From Cumulibacter soli (GTDB lineage Bacteria; Actinomycetota; Actinomycetes; Mycobacteriales; Antricoccaceae): 64,000 bases of DNA. A model generated the notes under the pieces. That model ran no database searches and was not told where the DNA came from. It saw only the letters and a program-made list of their open reading frames with translations. Positions 16,099-24,069 of the stretch are shown here, in pieces. How positions within the stretch are numbered: the stretch's first letter is position 1; every line of letters begins with the position of its first letter. The position numbers and the translations under genes were made by a program. The stretch covers positions 298,542-362,541 of the forward strand of contig NZ_SMSG01000006.1 of the NCBI RefSeq assembly GCF_004382795.1, read 5' to 3'.

Positions 16099-16388
16099 CC
16101 GCCCAGTTCATGGCGTACACCGTTGAGAAAGCCGTCGAGGTCTGCGGCGGCGTCCTCACCCTCAACTACCTCAGCGAAGCGATCCGTCGGCGCGAATGCG
16201 ACCACGTCCGCATCGGCCGCAACGTCGGCATCACCCCGAAGCAATTGCGGGACTTCCTCGCGAAGCACGAAGTGAAAGCCAAGACCAGCGACGACGACAC
16301 CAGTAAGCCGACGCTCAACGTCCTCGACGGCATCGCACTCTCCCCGCGTAGCCGCGCCCACCACGAGCGGAAAGCGGCCGGCCGATGA
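16095..16388 (+). CDS. Excisionase-like small DNA-binding protein
   Basis: A 97-residue protein with a MerR/excisionase-style winged-helix region: YTVEKAVEVCGGVLTLNYLSEAI then VRIGRNVGITPKQLRDFLAKHE, similar to the helix pattern of recombination directionality factors. The C-terminal tail is polar. Its place directly after the Cro-like gene suits a gene needed at induction. I infer excisionase; a general early regulator is the alternative. Confidence 0.6.
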   Translation: MTAQFMAYTVEKAVEVCGGVLTLNYLSEAIRRRECDHVRIGRNVGITPKQLRDFLAKHEVKAKTSDDDTSKPTLNVLDGIALSPRSRAHHERKAAGR

Positions 16389-16498
16389 ACGAGCGCGACG
16401 AACCCGAGTACGTCACCGAATCGTGGCCAGCCGTCCTCATGGGCGCCGCCGCGATCGTCCTCACCATCTACCTCCTGCTGTGGATCGCAGCGCTATGA
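16385..16498 (+). CDS. 37-residue single-helix membrane miniprotein
   Basis: An acidic N-terminus (MNERDEPEYV) followed by one hydrophobic helix with LMGAAAIVLTIYLLLW. The ATG overlaps the stop of the previous gene (ATGA), which supports translation. Function unknown; small early membrane proteins of phages often modify the host envelope. Confidence 0.6.
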   Translation: MNERDEPEYVTESWPAVLMGAAAIVLTIYLLLWIAAL

Positions 16499-16585
16499 GC
16501 CACGCCAGCACCTAGACCCCAGCACAAGAAAGGCCCGCCCTCGATTGCAGCGAGACGGGCAGCCACCCACCACGAAAGGACCGTC

Positions 16586-16768
16586 ATGGGCAGCTACCAC
16601 AGACTACGTCGCGTCGATGTCGAACTGAGCATCGTGATGCGGCGCGCCGACCAGAAGCGCGGCGATCGCCTCATGAGCGTCAGCGAACTTCCCAGCCTGC
16701 TCGACTTCGCCCGCAAGCAAACCCTCACCCCGTACGTCGATGACGAGCCGACCGGCGGTGCGGCGTGA
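16586..16768 (+). CDS. Small hypothetical early protein (60 aa)
   Basis: A 60-residue basic protein starting MGSYHRLRRVDVELS, with no recognised domain. GAAAGGA lies about 6 bases before the ATG at 16586, so translation restarts here after an 87-bp gap that holds an imperfect hairpin (about 16535-16560). It opens a run of four genes joined by GTGA overlaps. Confidence 0.6.
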   Translation: MGSYHRLRRVDVELSIVMRRADQKRGDRLMSVSELPSLLDFARKQTLTPYVDDEPTGGAA

Positions 16769-16959
16769 GCGACACGCATCACGACTATGACGCCGGCCCG
16801 CACGTCCGCCAACGGGACTACGAACCATCCCGCGTCGATGAGCTGCTCACCGCGCACGCCGTCGGTATCGCTATCGACGCCCCCGAAGCCGCGCTCGACG
16901 TCGCGTTCCTCGAAGCACCCGCACTCATTCACCACGACGAGGAAGAAGACGACTCGTGA
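16765..16959 (+). CDS. Small acidic early protein (64 aa)
   Basis: A 64-residue, strongly acidic, His-containing protein that ends in HHDEEEDDS. Its GTG overlaps the previous stop (GTGA). No domain recognised; the acidity would fit a DNA-mimic or a partner-binding role, but nothing shows that. Confidence 0.6.
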   Translation: MSDTHHDYDAGPHVRQRDYEPSRVDELLTAHAVGIAIDAPEAALDVAFLEAPALIHHDEEEDDS

Positions 16960-17144
16960 CGATCACCGAAGCCAGCGCAGTCAACGTTCTGCTCGAGTGC
17001 CTCTACCGCGGACTCGGCGAGAACGGCGACGTCGACCGATCCGCGAAGGTCCTCGCCGGCAAGGCTCACAAGGTTCTCGGCGCTGGCGTGACGCCTGCAG
17101 AGATCGACGCGATCTCCGCTCAGTGGGTTGGCGGTGCGAAGTGA
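16956..17144 (+). CDS. Small hypothetical early protein (62 aa)
   Basis: A 62-residue helical protein (MTITEASAVNVLLECLYRGL...) with no recognised family. It starts at a GTG overlapping the previous stop, and its own stop overlaps the next GTG, so it is translationally coupled on both sides. Confidence 0.6.
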   Translation: MTITEASAVNVLLECLYRGLGENGDVDRSAKVLAGKAHKVLGAGVTPAEIDAISAQWVGGAK

Positions 17145-18040
17145 GCCAGGTCGACCGCACCCCGAAGCCGTGCCGCCACAAGATCGCGAATCATCAGCAC
17201 GGTACGCGAACCTGCTACGTCCTCGACCGGTGTCGCTGCACGCCGTGCGCGCGCGCACACCGAGAGTACGAACAGCATCGCCGCAAGCAGCACGCCTACG
17301 GGCGCTGGGACAACTACGTCGACGCCGCCCCCGTCCGTGCACACGTACGCGAACTACGCCTCGCCGGAATGGGGCTCAAGACCATCGCCCCAGCCTCGGG
17401 TGTCTCGCACGGATCGCTATGGAAACTGGTGTACGGCAAGACTCGACCGGACGGCACTCGCACCCCATCGCGGCGCGTCACGAAAGCGACCGCCGAGAAA
17501 CTCCTCGCCGTCGCGGCTCCGGTCCTGGCCGACGGCGCACGAGTCGATGCGACCGGAACCACGCGACGCATCCAGGCGCTCGTCGCTATCGGGTGGTCCG
17601 GTGCTCGCCTCGCTGATCGCATCGGTGTGCAGCGCAGCAACTTCACGCCGCTGCTGCACGGAACGCGCGACGTCCTCGTCGCCACCCGACGCGTCATCAT
17701 CGATCTCTACGAAGAACTATGGGATCAGGCGCCGCCGGCCGACGAGCGGCACGATCGCATCAGCGTGAGCCGCTCGAAGAACTACGCGGCTCGGATGGGT
17801 TGGGTGCCGCCGCTGGCGTGGGATGACGACGCTATCGACGATCCGGCCGCGACACCGAACGTCGGCGAGCACGTCAAGGTCACCACCGCCGATCGGGTCC
17901 GCGAACTCGCCGACCTCGGCCTGGGTGTAGCGGACGTGGCACGTCGACTCGGTATGCGCGAAGCCGCCGTCGAGCGGGCCTTGTATCGCGCGGGTGCGCG
18001 CGAAATGGTCACTGCACTCAAGCGACGTGATGCTGCATGA
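17141..18040 (+). CDS. Early DNA-binding protein with an HGT-CRCxxC unit
   Basis: With the GTG at 17141 the product has 299 residues. Residues 18-42 carry one HGT...CRCTPCARAH unit, followed by a basic stretch, as in the gene at 11731. Further on there are three helix-turn-helix-like stretches: LRLAGMGLKTIAPASGVSHG, LVAIGWSGARLADRIGVQRS, and LADLGLGVADVARRLGMREA near the C-terminus. I infer a multi-HTH transcription or replication regulator. The frame extends back to 16787, but that part is a shadow of the upstream genes; the GTGA overlap at 17141 fixes the start. Confidence 0.75.
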   Translation: MSQVDRTPKPCRHKIANHQHGTRTCYVLDRCRCTPCARAHREYEQHRRKQHAYGRWDNYVDAAPVRAHVRELRLAGMGLKTIAPASGVSHGSLWKLVYGKTRPDGTRTPSRRVTKATAEKLLAVAAPVLADGARVDATGTTRRIQALVAIGWSGARLADRIGVQRSNFTPLLHGTRDVLVATRRVIIDLYEELWDQAPPADERHDRISVSRSKNYAARMGWVPPLAWDDDAIDDPAATPNVGEHVKVTTADRVRELADLGLGVADVARRLGMREAAVERALYRAGAREMVTALKRRDAA

Positions 18041-18405
18041 GTCGCACCAGGGCATCCGCCAAGGCCGCGGGCGCGCGTTTTGAGCGCAGCATCGCCGACT
18101 GCCTCGCCGAGCACGTCGACGACCGGATAGATCGTCGCGTGAAAACCGGCAGCGCCGACAAGGGCGACATCGCCTCAGTCCGATCTCGATTCAACGATCG
18201 CATCGTCGTCGAAACCAAAGACTACGGCGGGCGCTACCACGTCGGCCCGTGGCTCAGCGAAGCCGAGATCGAACGGCTCAACGATGACGCACGCGTCGGG
18301 CTCGTCGTCGCGAAACGCCGTGGCACCACCGATCCGCTCGACCAGGTCGCCTTCATGACCGTCCGCGACCTGATTGCCCTACTGACTGGAGGCCGTCCCG
18401 AATGA
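18037..18405 (+). CDS. Holliday-junction-resolvase-like nuclease
   Basis: A 122-residue basic protein with a PD-(D/E)xK-type core: an N-terminal helix GARFERSIADCLAEH with a Glu, then SADKGDIASV (Asp), then VVETKDY (ExK). This order matches small archaeal/phage Hjc-like resolvases and related VRR-NUC-type nucleases. It would cut branched recombination or replication intermediates. The ATG overlaps the stop of the previous gene. Confidence 0.7.
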   Translation: MSRTRASAKAAGARFERSIADCLAEHVDDRIDRRVKTGSADKGDIASVRSRFNDRIVVETKDYGGRYHVGPWLSEAEIERLNDDARVGLVVAKRRGTTDPLDQVAFMTVRDLIALLTGGRPE

Positions 18406-18479
18406 CCGCCTGGCTCGTCCTCACCGCGCTCGCTCTCGTCGCGATCGCACTCACCGCCGCTAACAACATCGACCACTAG
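18402..18479 (+). CDS. 25-residue single-helix membrane miniprotein
   Basis: MTAWLVLTALALVAIALTAA followed by NNIDH; almost the whole chain is one hydrophobic helix. Its ATG overlaps the resolvase stop (ATGA). It is the second such miniprotein in the early operon. Real translation is supported only by position and coupling. Confidence 0.5.
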   Translation: MTAWLVLTALALVAIALTAANNIDH

Positions 18480-18488
18480 GAGACCACC

Positions 18489-18830
18489 ATGAGCCACGAC
18501 GACGAAGATCGCCAGGCCACTCTCGACCGGCTGTGCTCGGACTACCTCGACGCGAAGATGTACGCCGAGAAGCACAAAGAGAACGCCGATGCAATCAAGG
18601 CGCAGATCCTCGAACTGCAGCCGGAGAACCGCGAACTGCGCGGCGTCGCACTCACCAAGCCGCGCGCCACCTGGAACGACGCGCAGGCCCGAGCCGTGCT
18701 CAGCGCTGAGCAGATTACGGCGTGCACCGAATCGAAACTGTCGGGCTCGCTCGCGAAGAAGGTGCTACCGCCGGCAATTTATGGCGCCTGCACCCTGCCG
18801 TCGGGCACGCCGGGATTGCGGGCGCTCTGA
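18489..18830 (+). CDS. Hypothetical early phage protein (113 aa)
   Basis: A 113-residue protein with a coiled-coil-prone N-terminal half (LCSDYLDAKMYAEKHKENADAIKAQ, of heptad style) and a globular tail ending in LPSGTPGLRAL. GGAGA precedes the ATG by about 6 bases. I do not recognise it; it lies among recombination and replication genes. Confidence 0.65.
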   Translation: MSHDDEDRQATLDRLCSDYLDAKMYAEKHKENADAIKAQILELQPENRELRGVALTKPRATWNDAQARAVLSAEQITACTESKLSGSLAKKVLPPAIYGACTLPSGTPGLRAL

Positions 18831-19057
18831 TGACTACGAAGCGAACCGTCACCGTGACGATCGGTGACAACATCACCGTCACCATCGACGAGGCAATCCC
18901 GCTCGTGCCGGTCGAAGAGATCTGCTCCATGTGCAAGATCCGACCGAGTGAAGGTACTGGGCGCTGCGAAGATCGTGATTGCCGCCGCATCAGCAATCCC
19001 CCGGTCATCCAGACCATCGACGAGATGCGCGCACGGCTACACGGCGGTGCGTCGTGA
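18830..19057 (+). CDS. Small zinc-ribbon-like protein (75 aa)
   Basis: A 75-residue protein with four cysteines in the pattern CSMC and CEDRDC spaced by about 15 residues, a likely zinc-binding site. The ATG at 18830 overlaps the previous stop (TGATG). The frame extends upstream to 18722, but inside the previous gene. Function unknown. Confidence 0.6.
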   Translation: MTTKRTVTVTIGDNITVTIDEAIPLVPVEEICSMCKIRPSEGTGRCEDRDCRRISNPPVIQTIDEMRARLHGGAS

Positions 19058-19854
19058 AGGTCCCGCTCGCTCGCGGGAGCGCCGACCCCGCGCTGTTCGC
19101 GCACTTGCCGGAAGTCGACCGACCCGAATTCGTCATCGCCAGCGTCGAGCAGATCTTCGAACGCGCCATCCGCCACGACCCGCGTTCGCTACAGAAGCGC
19201 ATCGGACCGAGCGAGGTCGGGGAGGAGTGCACGCGGGCTCTCGCCCACAAACTCAACGGCGACGCGGAGCCCGAGCGCGCACTGCAGACGAAAGCGTGGG
19301 TCGGCACCGCGATCCACGCTGAACTACTCGACAAGATCATTCCCGCGGCCGACCCGACCACGGCGATGTATATGACCGAGACGCGGGTCAGTGTCGGCGA
19401 GATCAACGGCGTCGAGGTCACCGGCAGTTGCGATCTGTTTGATTGGCAGTCGGGCACGGTCATCGACGTCAAGACCAAGGGCAGGAGCACGCTCGCCGGC
19501 CACAGGCGCCACGGACCCGGCCAGAAATACCGCGTCCAGTTCCACCTGTACGGGCGCGGAATGCAGCGCGCCGGCCACACCGTGAACACGGTCGCAGCGT
19601 GGTTCATCGGCCGCGACTCCGAATGGTCCGAGCGGCTCTGGTGGTACGAGCCGTACGACGAGCAGGTCGCCATCGACGCACTCGACCGAGCAACCGCCGT
19701 CGCGCAACTCGTCGACGCGCTCGGCATCGACGCCGTCCTCGGCATGTACCCGGAATGCGAGGACCCCTGGTGCGCCTGGTGTGCAAAGCCTCGCCGCTTC
19801 TCCACCACACCCACTGCCCCACAAACCACAGCAAGCCTCTTCGCGACCGCGTAG
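19054..19854 (+). CDS. RecB/Cas4-like phage exonuclease
   Basis: With GTG 19054 the protein has 266 residues. It shows PD-(D/E)xK nuclease features: TGSCDLFDWQ (Asp), VIDVKTKG (DxK), and the QFHLYGRGM helix of the RecB-like QhxxY motif. An early Cys (GEECTRAL) and CEDPWCAWC near the C-terminus could hold the Fe-S cluster of Cas4/AddB-type nucleases. It probably processes DNA ends for phage recombination or replication. The GTG overlaps the previous stop. The single-strand-binding candidate follows. Confidence 0.8.
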   Translation: MKVPLARGSADPALFAHLPEVDRPEFVIASVEQIFERAIRHDPRSLQKRIGPSEVGEECTRALAHKLNGDAEPERALQTKAWVGTAIHAELLDKIIPAADPTTAMYMTETRVSVGEINGVEVTGSCDLFDWQSGTVIDVKTKGRSTLAGHRRHGPGQKYRVQFHLYGRGMQRAGHTVNTVAAWFIGRDSEWSERLWWYEPYDEQVAIDALDRATAVAQLVDALGIDAVLGMYPECEDPWCAWCAKPRRFSTTPTAPQTTASLFATA

Positions 19855-19879
19855 AGCACCACTCTGAAAGGAAAACACC

Positions 19880-20521
19880 ATGTCATTGCTCGACCAACTC
19901 GGCGGCGAGAAGATTCCTGGCGCGTTCGACAAGAACAGCCCGCTCGGTGCCACCGTCACCGGCACCATCGTCAAGGCGGAGATCGTGCAGATGCGCGACT
20001 TCGTCACCGGTAACCCGGAGACGTGGGACGACGGCAACCCGAAAAACCAGGTCCGCATCGTCTTGGACGTGAACGGCGACAAGCAAGCCGTCTACATCAA
20101 GGCGTGGGGCGTCGGCACCCAGAACCTCAAGGACGCGGTCCACGCAGCAGGCATGACGGATCTCGACGTCGGCGCGACGTTCACGGCGACATTCGAGAGC
20201 GTCATTCCCAGTGATAACCCGAAGTTCAGCGATACCAAGGTGTTCGCGTACGGGCTCAAGCCCGCGTCGGCGACCGCCGGGATGTTCGCCGACACGACCA
20301 CAGGTGAGATCACGCAGCAGCAGAGTGCGACCAGTGTCCCCGTCGAGGCGCCAGCGCCGCAGCCTGCAACTGCACCGCCAGCACCCGCGAGCGGGCCGAC
20401 AGTTGTCGAGCAGATCAAGCAGCTGCACGCCATGGGCCTCGCCGCCGACGCCATCAAAGCCGCGCTCGGCAACAACCCCGCCGTCAACGATCAGGTCATC
20501 GCCGCCGCCATCGCAGCTTGA
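19880..20521 (+). CDS. Probable single-stranded-DNA-binding-type protein
   Basis: A 213-residue protein. Residues 1-135 look beta-rich with an OB-like pattern (GATVTGTIVKAEI..., RIVLDVNGDKQAVYIKAWG, VGATFTATFESV). A Pro/Ala/Gln-rich linker at about 150-175 and a short helical C-terminal domain (HAMGLAADAIKAAL) follow. It sits directly after the Cas4-like nuclease, the usual place of a phage SSB or recombination accessory protein. AAAGGAAAA precedes the ATG. SSB function is inferred from context, not from a definite motif. Confidence 0.55.
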   Translation: MSLLDQLGGEKIPGAFDKNSPLGATVTGTIVKAEIVQMRDFVTGNPETWDDGNPKNQVRIVLDVNGDKQAVYIKAWGVGTQNLKDAVHAAGMTDLDVGATFTATFESVIPSDNPKFSDTKVFAYGLKPASATAGMFADTTTGEITQQQSATSVPVEAPAPQPATAPPAPASGPTVVEQIKQLHAMGLAADAIKAALGNNPAVNDQVIAAAIAA

Positions 20522-20534
20522 CCGACCCAGTTCG

Positions 20535-20568
20535 CTCGTCGGACCGTTCTCCGAAACGGCCCGACGAG
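20535..20568. terminator. Bidirectional hairpin between convergent genes
   Basis: CTCGTCGG-A-CCGTT (20535-20548) pairs with AACGG-C-CCGACGAG (20555-20568), with one mismatch. It lies between the SSB-like gene and the reverse-strand gene at 20579. A T-run is weak on either side. Confidence 0.6.
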
Positions 20569-20578
20569 GGGCGGCCGA

Positions 20579-20794
20579 CTAAGACTTCTCTTTGACCGCA
20601 CATCGACGCTCGTTTCCTACGTTTGCCCACCTTTCGGTACGAGTCCAGCCCGCTTCATCGAGACACCGATCGAGTTGTTCATCGCTCATTTCCTTCGGTC
20701 CTTTGAGGTCAAGCACGTGGTATTTGACGTCCCGTGACCGCGAACTAACCCAGATCTTTCCAATATCGGCCCGATAAAAGGCATCCGCACTCAT
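20579..20794 (-). CDS. Reverse-strand small protein (moron candidate)
   Basis: A 71-residue protein from ATG 20794 (an in-frame ATG at 20839 also exists). It has a balanced, soluble composition with several Trp residues (KIWVSS, EAGWTRTERWANVG) and no recognised family. It is the only reverse-strand gene inside the early operon, its DNA looks less GC-rich than its neighbours, and it is set apart by a hairpin at 20535, all features of a moron acquired separately. No strong ribosome-binding site is seen. Confidence 0.55.
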   Translation of the reverse strand: MSADAFYRADIGKIWVSSRSRDVKYHVLDLKGPKEMSDEQLDRCLDEAGWTRTERWANVGNERRCAVKEKS

Positions 20795-20837
20795 TGTCGG
20801 AACGGTAGTCGACGCCCTTGCCAACAGAAAGCGCGCC

Positions 20838-23282
20838 ATGGCTCACGAAAACCTGCTGAACGTCTCCCTCGCGTGGCACGACGCCGGCGCCTGTGTGCTC
20901 CCGGCCGCCAACGACGGATCGAAACGCCCCGCCGTCAGCTGGAAGCAATACCAGTCCGAGCGACCCGCGCGCGACGAACTCGCGCGGATGCTGCACGACA
21001 CTGACGGCATCGGCGTCCTGTGTGGGCACGTCAGCGGCAACCTCGAAATGATCGAGCTCGAAGGTCGCGCCGTCGCCGACAGCCTCGGTGCGCGCCTCGC
21101 GCAGCTGCTCGCCGACAACGGCTTCAGTGACCTCTGGACGCGCATCACCAGCGGGTACGTCGAACAGACACCGTCCGGCGGCGTGCACTACCTGTACCGC
21201 GTCGATGGCGAAGTCCGCGGCAACACCAAACTCGCCCGCGACTGCGCAGGCGAAGCCACCATCGAAACTCGCGGCGCCGGTGGTTGGGTCGTCATCGCCC
21301 CCTCAGCCGGACGCACACACCCCACCGGCAAACCGTGGCGCGTCCTCGTCGGCGGGCCCGCCACCGTCCCCGTCATCACCGAGGACGAACGCGACGCGCT
21401 GCATGCCATCGCCGCCATGCTCGACGAAACACCCCCACGCGAGGAACCGCACCAGCCAGCCGCCACCGGCATCCTCGCCCAGATCGACGAGCAGCCCGCC
21501 AGCATCGGCGGTAAGCGCCCCGGCGACGACTTCAACGAGCGAGCGACCTGGGATGACATCCTCACCCCGCACGGCTGGCAGAAAGCACACCGCCTCGGAC
21601 GCGGCCACGCCTGGACACGTCCAGGCAAACACGTGCGCGACGGCACCAGCGCCACCACCAACCAGGCTGCCGACGGCGTCGACCGGTTCTACGTGTTCTC
21701 CTCGAGCACCGACTTCGACACTGAGACGCCGTACACGAAGTACGCCGCGTACACGCTGCTCAACCACGGCGGCGACTACAAAGCGGCCGCTAAGCAACTC
21801 GCCAAGGATGGCTACGGCGAGCAACGACGCCTCGCCATCGTCCCGACCGCTCCCCCGCTGACTGAAACGCCAACCGTCAGCATCGAGACCGACGGGACCA
21901 GCGCCAAGATTGTCGAACTATCGCCCACCATCGACGCATCCACCTACGGACCGACCGAGGACGGCGTTGCGCGCGCACTCGCACACCTGCACGCCGACGA
22001 CCTCCGATACTGCCCCCAGCGCGGGCAGTGGCTCACCTGGAGTGGCTCACGGTGGGAATGGGACGAGCGCGACCTGCACCGCGAATACATCAAAGCCCTC
22101 ACCCGCGCGCTCCCCGAAGGGGACAGCTGGGCGTCATTCAAGAAGCGCGCCCTATCCGCAATCGGCGTCACGGGAATCGCCCGCCAGGCACGCAGCGACA
22201 CACGGCTCGCCGTCAACATCACCACGCTCGACGCGAACCCCTACGAACTGAACACGCCCGCCGGAATCGTCGACCTACGCACAGGCGATCTCGCGCCCAG
22301 CGACCCCAGCAAACTACACACGCGCAGTACCGCCGTCGCCCCCGACTTCGACATGGCAGCGCCCGAGTTCGAACGATTCCTAGACGACACATTCGGCACG
22401 CACCCCGAGCTACGGGGATTCGTGCAACGCGTCCTCGGCCTGGCACTCGTCGGCCGCGTCCTCGAGCAGATCCTCATCATCGCGCACGGCCCCGGCGCGA
22501 ACGGAAAGTCGACACTGTTCGAGGCAGCCATGTACGCGATCGGCAAGGGTATACACGGGTACGCCGGTTCACTGCCCACCAGCACACTTCTCGCCCAACG
22601 CTACGAACCACACCCCACCGACATCGCGCGGTTGTCGGGCCAACGCCTCACCGTCGCCAGCGAAATCGAGGACGGGCAACGGTTCCACGAAGAGAAGATC
22701 AAGAAACTGACCGGCGGCGACACCATCAGCGCCCGCTTCATGCGTCAAGACACATTCGACTTCACGCCAACCCATACCCTGTTCCTCCTCGCGAATCACT
22801 TGCCATCGGCGACTGCCGGCGGACCCGCGTTCTGGCGCCGAGTCGTCACCGTCCCGTTCGACCATGTCGTGCCTGTCGAGCGCCGTGACCCGCGACTTCC
22901 GGAGAAACTCGAAGCCGAAGCGCCCGCAATCCTCGCGTGGATCGTGCGAGGCGCCGCCGCGTACTTCGAGAAGGGGCTTGCCATCCCCGCGGACGTACGC
23001 GAAGCCACGGAGGCCTACCAGCGCGACCAGGACACCATCGGTCGATTCATCGAGGACCAATGCAACCTGGTCCCGCGCGGCGTCGGCAGCACCGACGTCA
23101 GCCACCTCCGCGAGCGGTACGAGCGCTGGTGCTCCACCAACGGCGACACCCCTGTCTCGGCGCGCCAACTCACCCAGCAGCTGCGCGACAAACACGACGT
23201 GCACTCCGTCAAGGGCGCCAAAGGTAGGCGCCGCTACGACGGCATCGTGCTGCCCACCTACGAGGACGAGGAAGGTGAGTAA
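20838..23282 (+). CDS. Prim-pol / SF3 helicase replication protein
   Basis: An 814-residue replication protein. The N-terminal part (about 5-200) is an AEP-type primase-polymerase: AWHDAGACVLPAANDGSKRP, then GIGVLCGHVSGNLEMIELEG, and SGGVHYLYR. A D5-like N-terminal domain precedes a superfamily 3 helicase with Walker A GPGANGKST at about 551-559, then ASEIEDG and the sensor-like FLLANHLP. Such proteins prime and unwind at phage and plasmid origins. The iteron cluster right behind it is its likely target. The ATG lies 44 bp from the divergent start at 20794. Confidence 0.9.
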   Translation: MAHENLLNVSLAWHDAGACVLPAANDGSKRPAVSWKQYQSERPARDELARMLHDTDGIGVLCGHVSGNLEMIELEGRAVADSLGARLAQLLADNGFSDLWTRITSGYVEQTPSGGVHYLYRVDGEVRGNTKLARDCAGEATIETRGAGGWVVIAPSAGRTHPTGKPWRVLVGGPATVPVITEDERDALHAIAAMLDETPPREEPHQPAATGILAQIDEQPASIGGKRPGDDFNERATWDDILTPHGWQKAHRLGRGHAWTRPGKHVRDGTSATTNQAADGVDRFYVFSSSTDFDTETPYTKYAAYTLLNHGGDYKAAAKQLAKDGYGEQRRLAIVPTAPPLTETPTVSIETDGTSAKIVELSPTIDASTYGPTEDGVARALAHLHADDLRYCPQRGQWLTWSGSRWEWDERDLHREYIKALTRALPEGDSWASFKKRALSAIGVTGIARQARSDTRLAVNITTLDANPYELNTPAGIVDLRTGDLAPSDPSKLHTRSTAVAPDFDMAAPEFERFLDDTFGTHPELRGFVQRVLGLALVGRVLEQILIIAHGPGANGKSTLFEAAMYAIGKGIHGYAGSLPTSTLLAQRYEPHPTDIARLSGQRLTVASEIEDGQRFHEEKIKKLTGGDTISARFMRQDTFDFTPTHTLFLLANHLPSATAGGPAFWRRVVTVPFDHVVPVERRDPRLPEKLEAEAPAILAWIVRGAAAYFEKGLAIPADVREATEAYQRDQDTIGRFIEDQCNLVPRGVGSTDVSHLRERYERWCSTNGDTPVSARQLTQQLRDKHDVHSVKGAKGRRRYDGIVLPTYEDEEGE

Positions 23283-23294
23283 TGAGGTCGCGAG

Positions 23295-23584
23295 AAGTGC
23301 CACCCGCGAAGCATCTGCCACCCCAAGTGCCACCCATTCTGAGACCACAAACGCCCAGGTCAACCGCAAAGTCCGGAAGAAGTGCCACCCGTTGTGCCAC
23401 CCCTGGGTGGCACTTGGTCCGCACTACGCGCTTCGCGCGCGTGCGCGAAGCCGCTAAAGCGGAAACTCCTGCCACAAGTGCCACCCGGTGGCGCTGGGTG
23501 GCACTTCTGCTATTTATCAATTTCCTATCGACTCAAAGCGCGCACGATGACCTGAATACGGAAACCCCGGATGAAGTGCCACCC
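23295..23584. repeat. Iteron cluster with AT-rich stretch, probable phage origin
   Basis: The 11-mer AAGTGCCACCC occurs in direct orientation at 23295, 23325, 23380, 23476 and 23574, a TTGTGCCACCC variant at 23392, and inverted copies (GGGTGGCACTT) at 23405 and 23496; TGCCACCCC at 23316 is a partial copy. Hairpins lie at 23431-23450 (8-bp arms) and 23451-23462. An AT-rich run at 23509-23530 stands out in this GC-rich DNA and would serve as the unwinding element. It starts just after the helicase stop. The frame open across it (23282-23599) gives an implausible protein, so I call this stretch non-coding. Confidence 0.75.
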
Positions 23585-23595
23585 GGTGATCTGCG

Positions 23596-24057
23596 ATGAC
23601 GAAAACCGACTGGCAGAAACTCAAGCCCATCCTCACCGCCAAGGGTCTGCTCACCGACATGGGTAACACCCGGTACGCCACCGCCAAGCCATGCCCGCGA
23701 TGCGGACAGACGATCATCGCCGGCATCGACTGGGAGATCGAATGGCTACAGCCCTGCCCAGAGATCCACGCAGACATCGAGCCGATATCCGCACAAGGCG
23801 AACTCGCCGCACTGATACTCGAGCGCGTCACCTACGACCTCGTACGCGACCACGCGAAAGGTCGGTGGCAGATGCGCAGCCGCACCGCCACCAGCACCGG
23901 ACTACTCGGCAGCGTCGCCTACCGGCGTAACCCGATCGGCACATCCCGGCAGCGCTACGACGTCGTAGCCGGCCACGAATGTGGGTCAGTGTTGCCGAGA
24001 CAGCCGAGCATCACCCCCGAGCCCACCATCCACGCATCCGACACCCCGCCGTTCTGA
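23596..24057 (+). CDS. Zinc-ribbon phage protein
   Basis: A 153-residue protein with CPRCGQ at about residues 33-38 and later single cysteines (QPCPEI, HECGS) that could complete a zinc site. The N-terminal part, KTDWQKLKPILTAKG, is helical. I do not recognise the family. It follows the origin region and precedes another Cys-rich gene by 12 bp, so the two probably act together, perhaps in replication or late-gene control. Confidence 0.65.
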   Translation: MTKTDWQKLKPILTAKGLLTDMGNTRYATAKPCPRCGQTIIAGIDWEIEWLQPCPEIHADIEPISAQGELAALILERVTYDLVRDHAKGRWQMRSRTATSTGLLGSVAYRRNPIGTSRQRYDVVAGHECGSVLPRQPSITPEPTIHASDTPPF

Positions 24058-24069
24058 GAGGACCACGAC

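Noticed and set aside
16787-17140. Upstream extension of the early multi-HTH gene
   Set aside because: This part is in another frame over three small coupled genes; the GTGA overlap at 17141 gives the real start.
23295-23584. Repeats considered as a CRISPR array
   Set aside because: The repeat unit is 11 bp, irregularly spaced, partly inverted and without cas genes.
23282-23599. A 105-codon open frame across the iteron region
   Set aside because: The product is Arg/Pro/Thr/Ser-rich and its sequence is dictated by the 11-mer repeats in several frames. The region is better explained as an origin.
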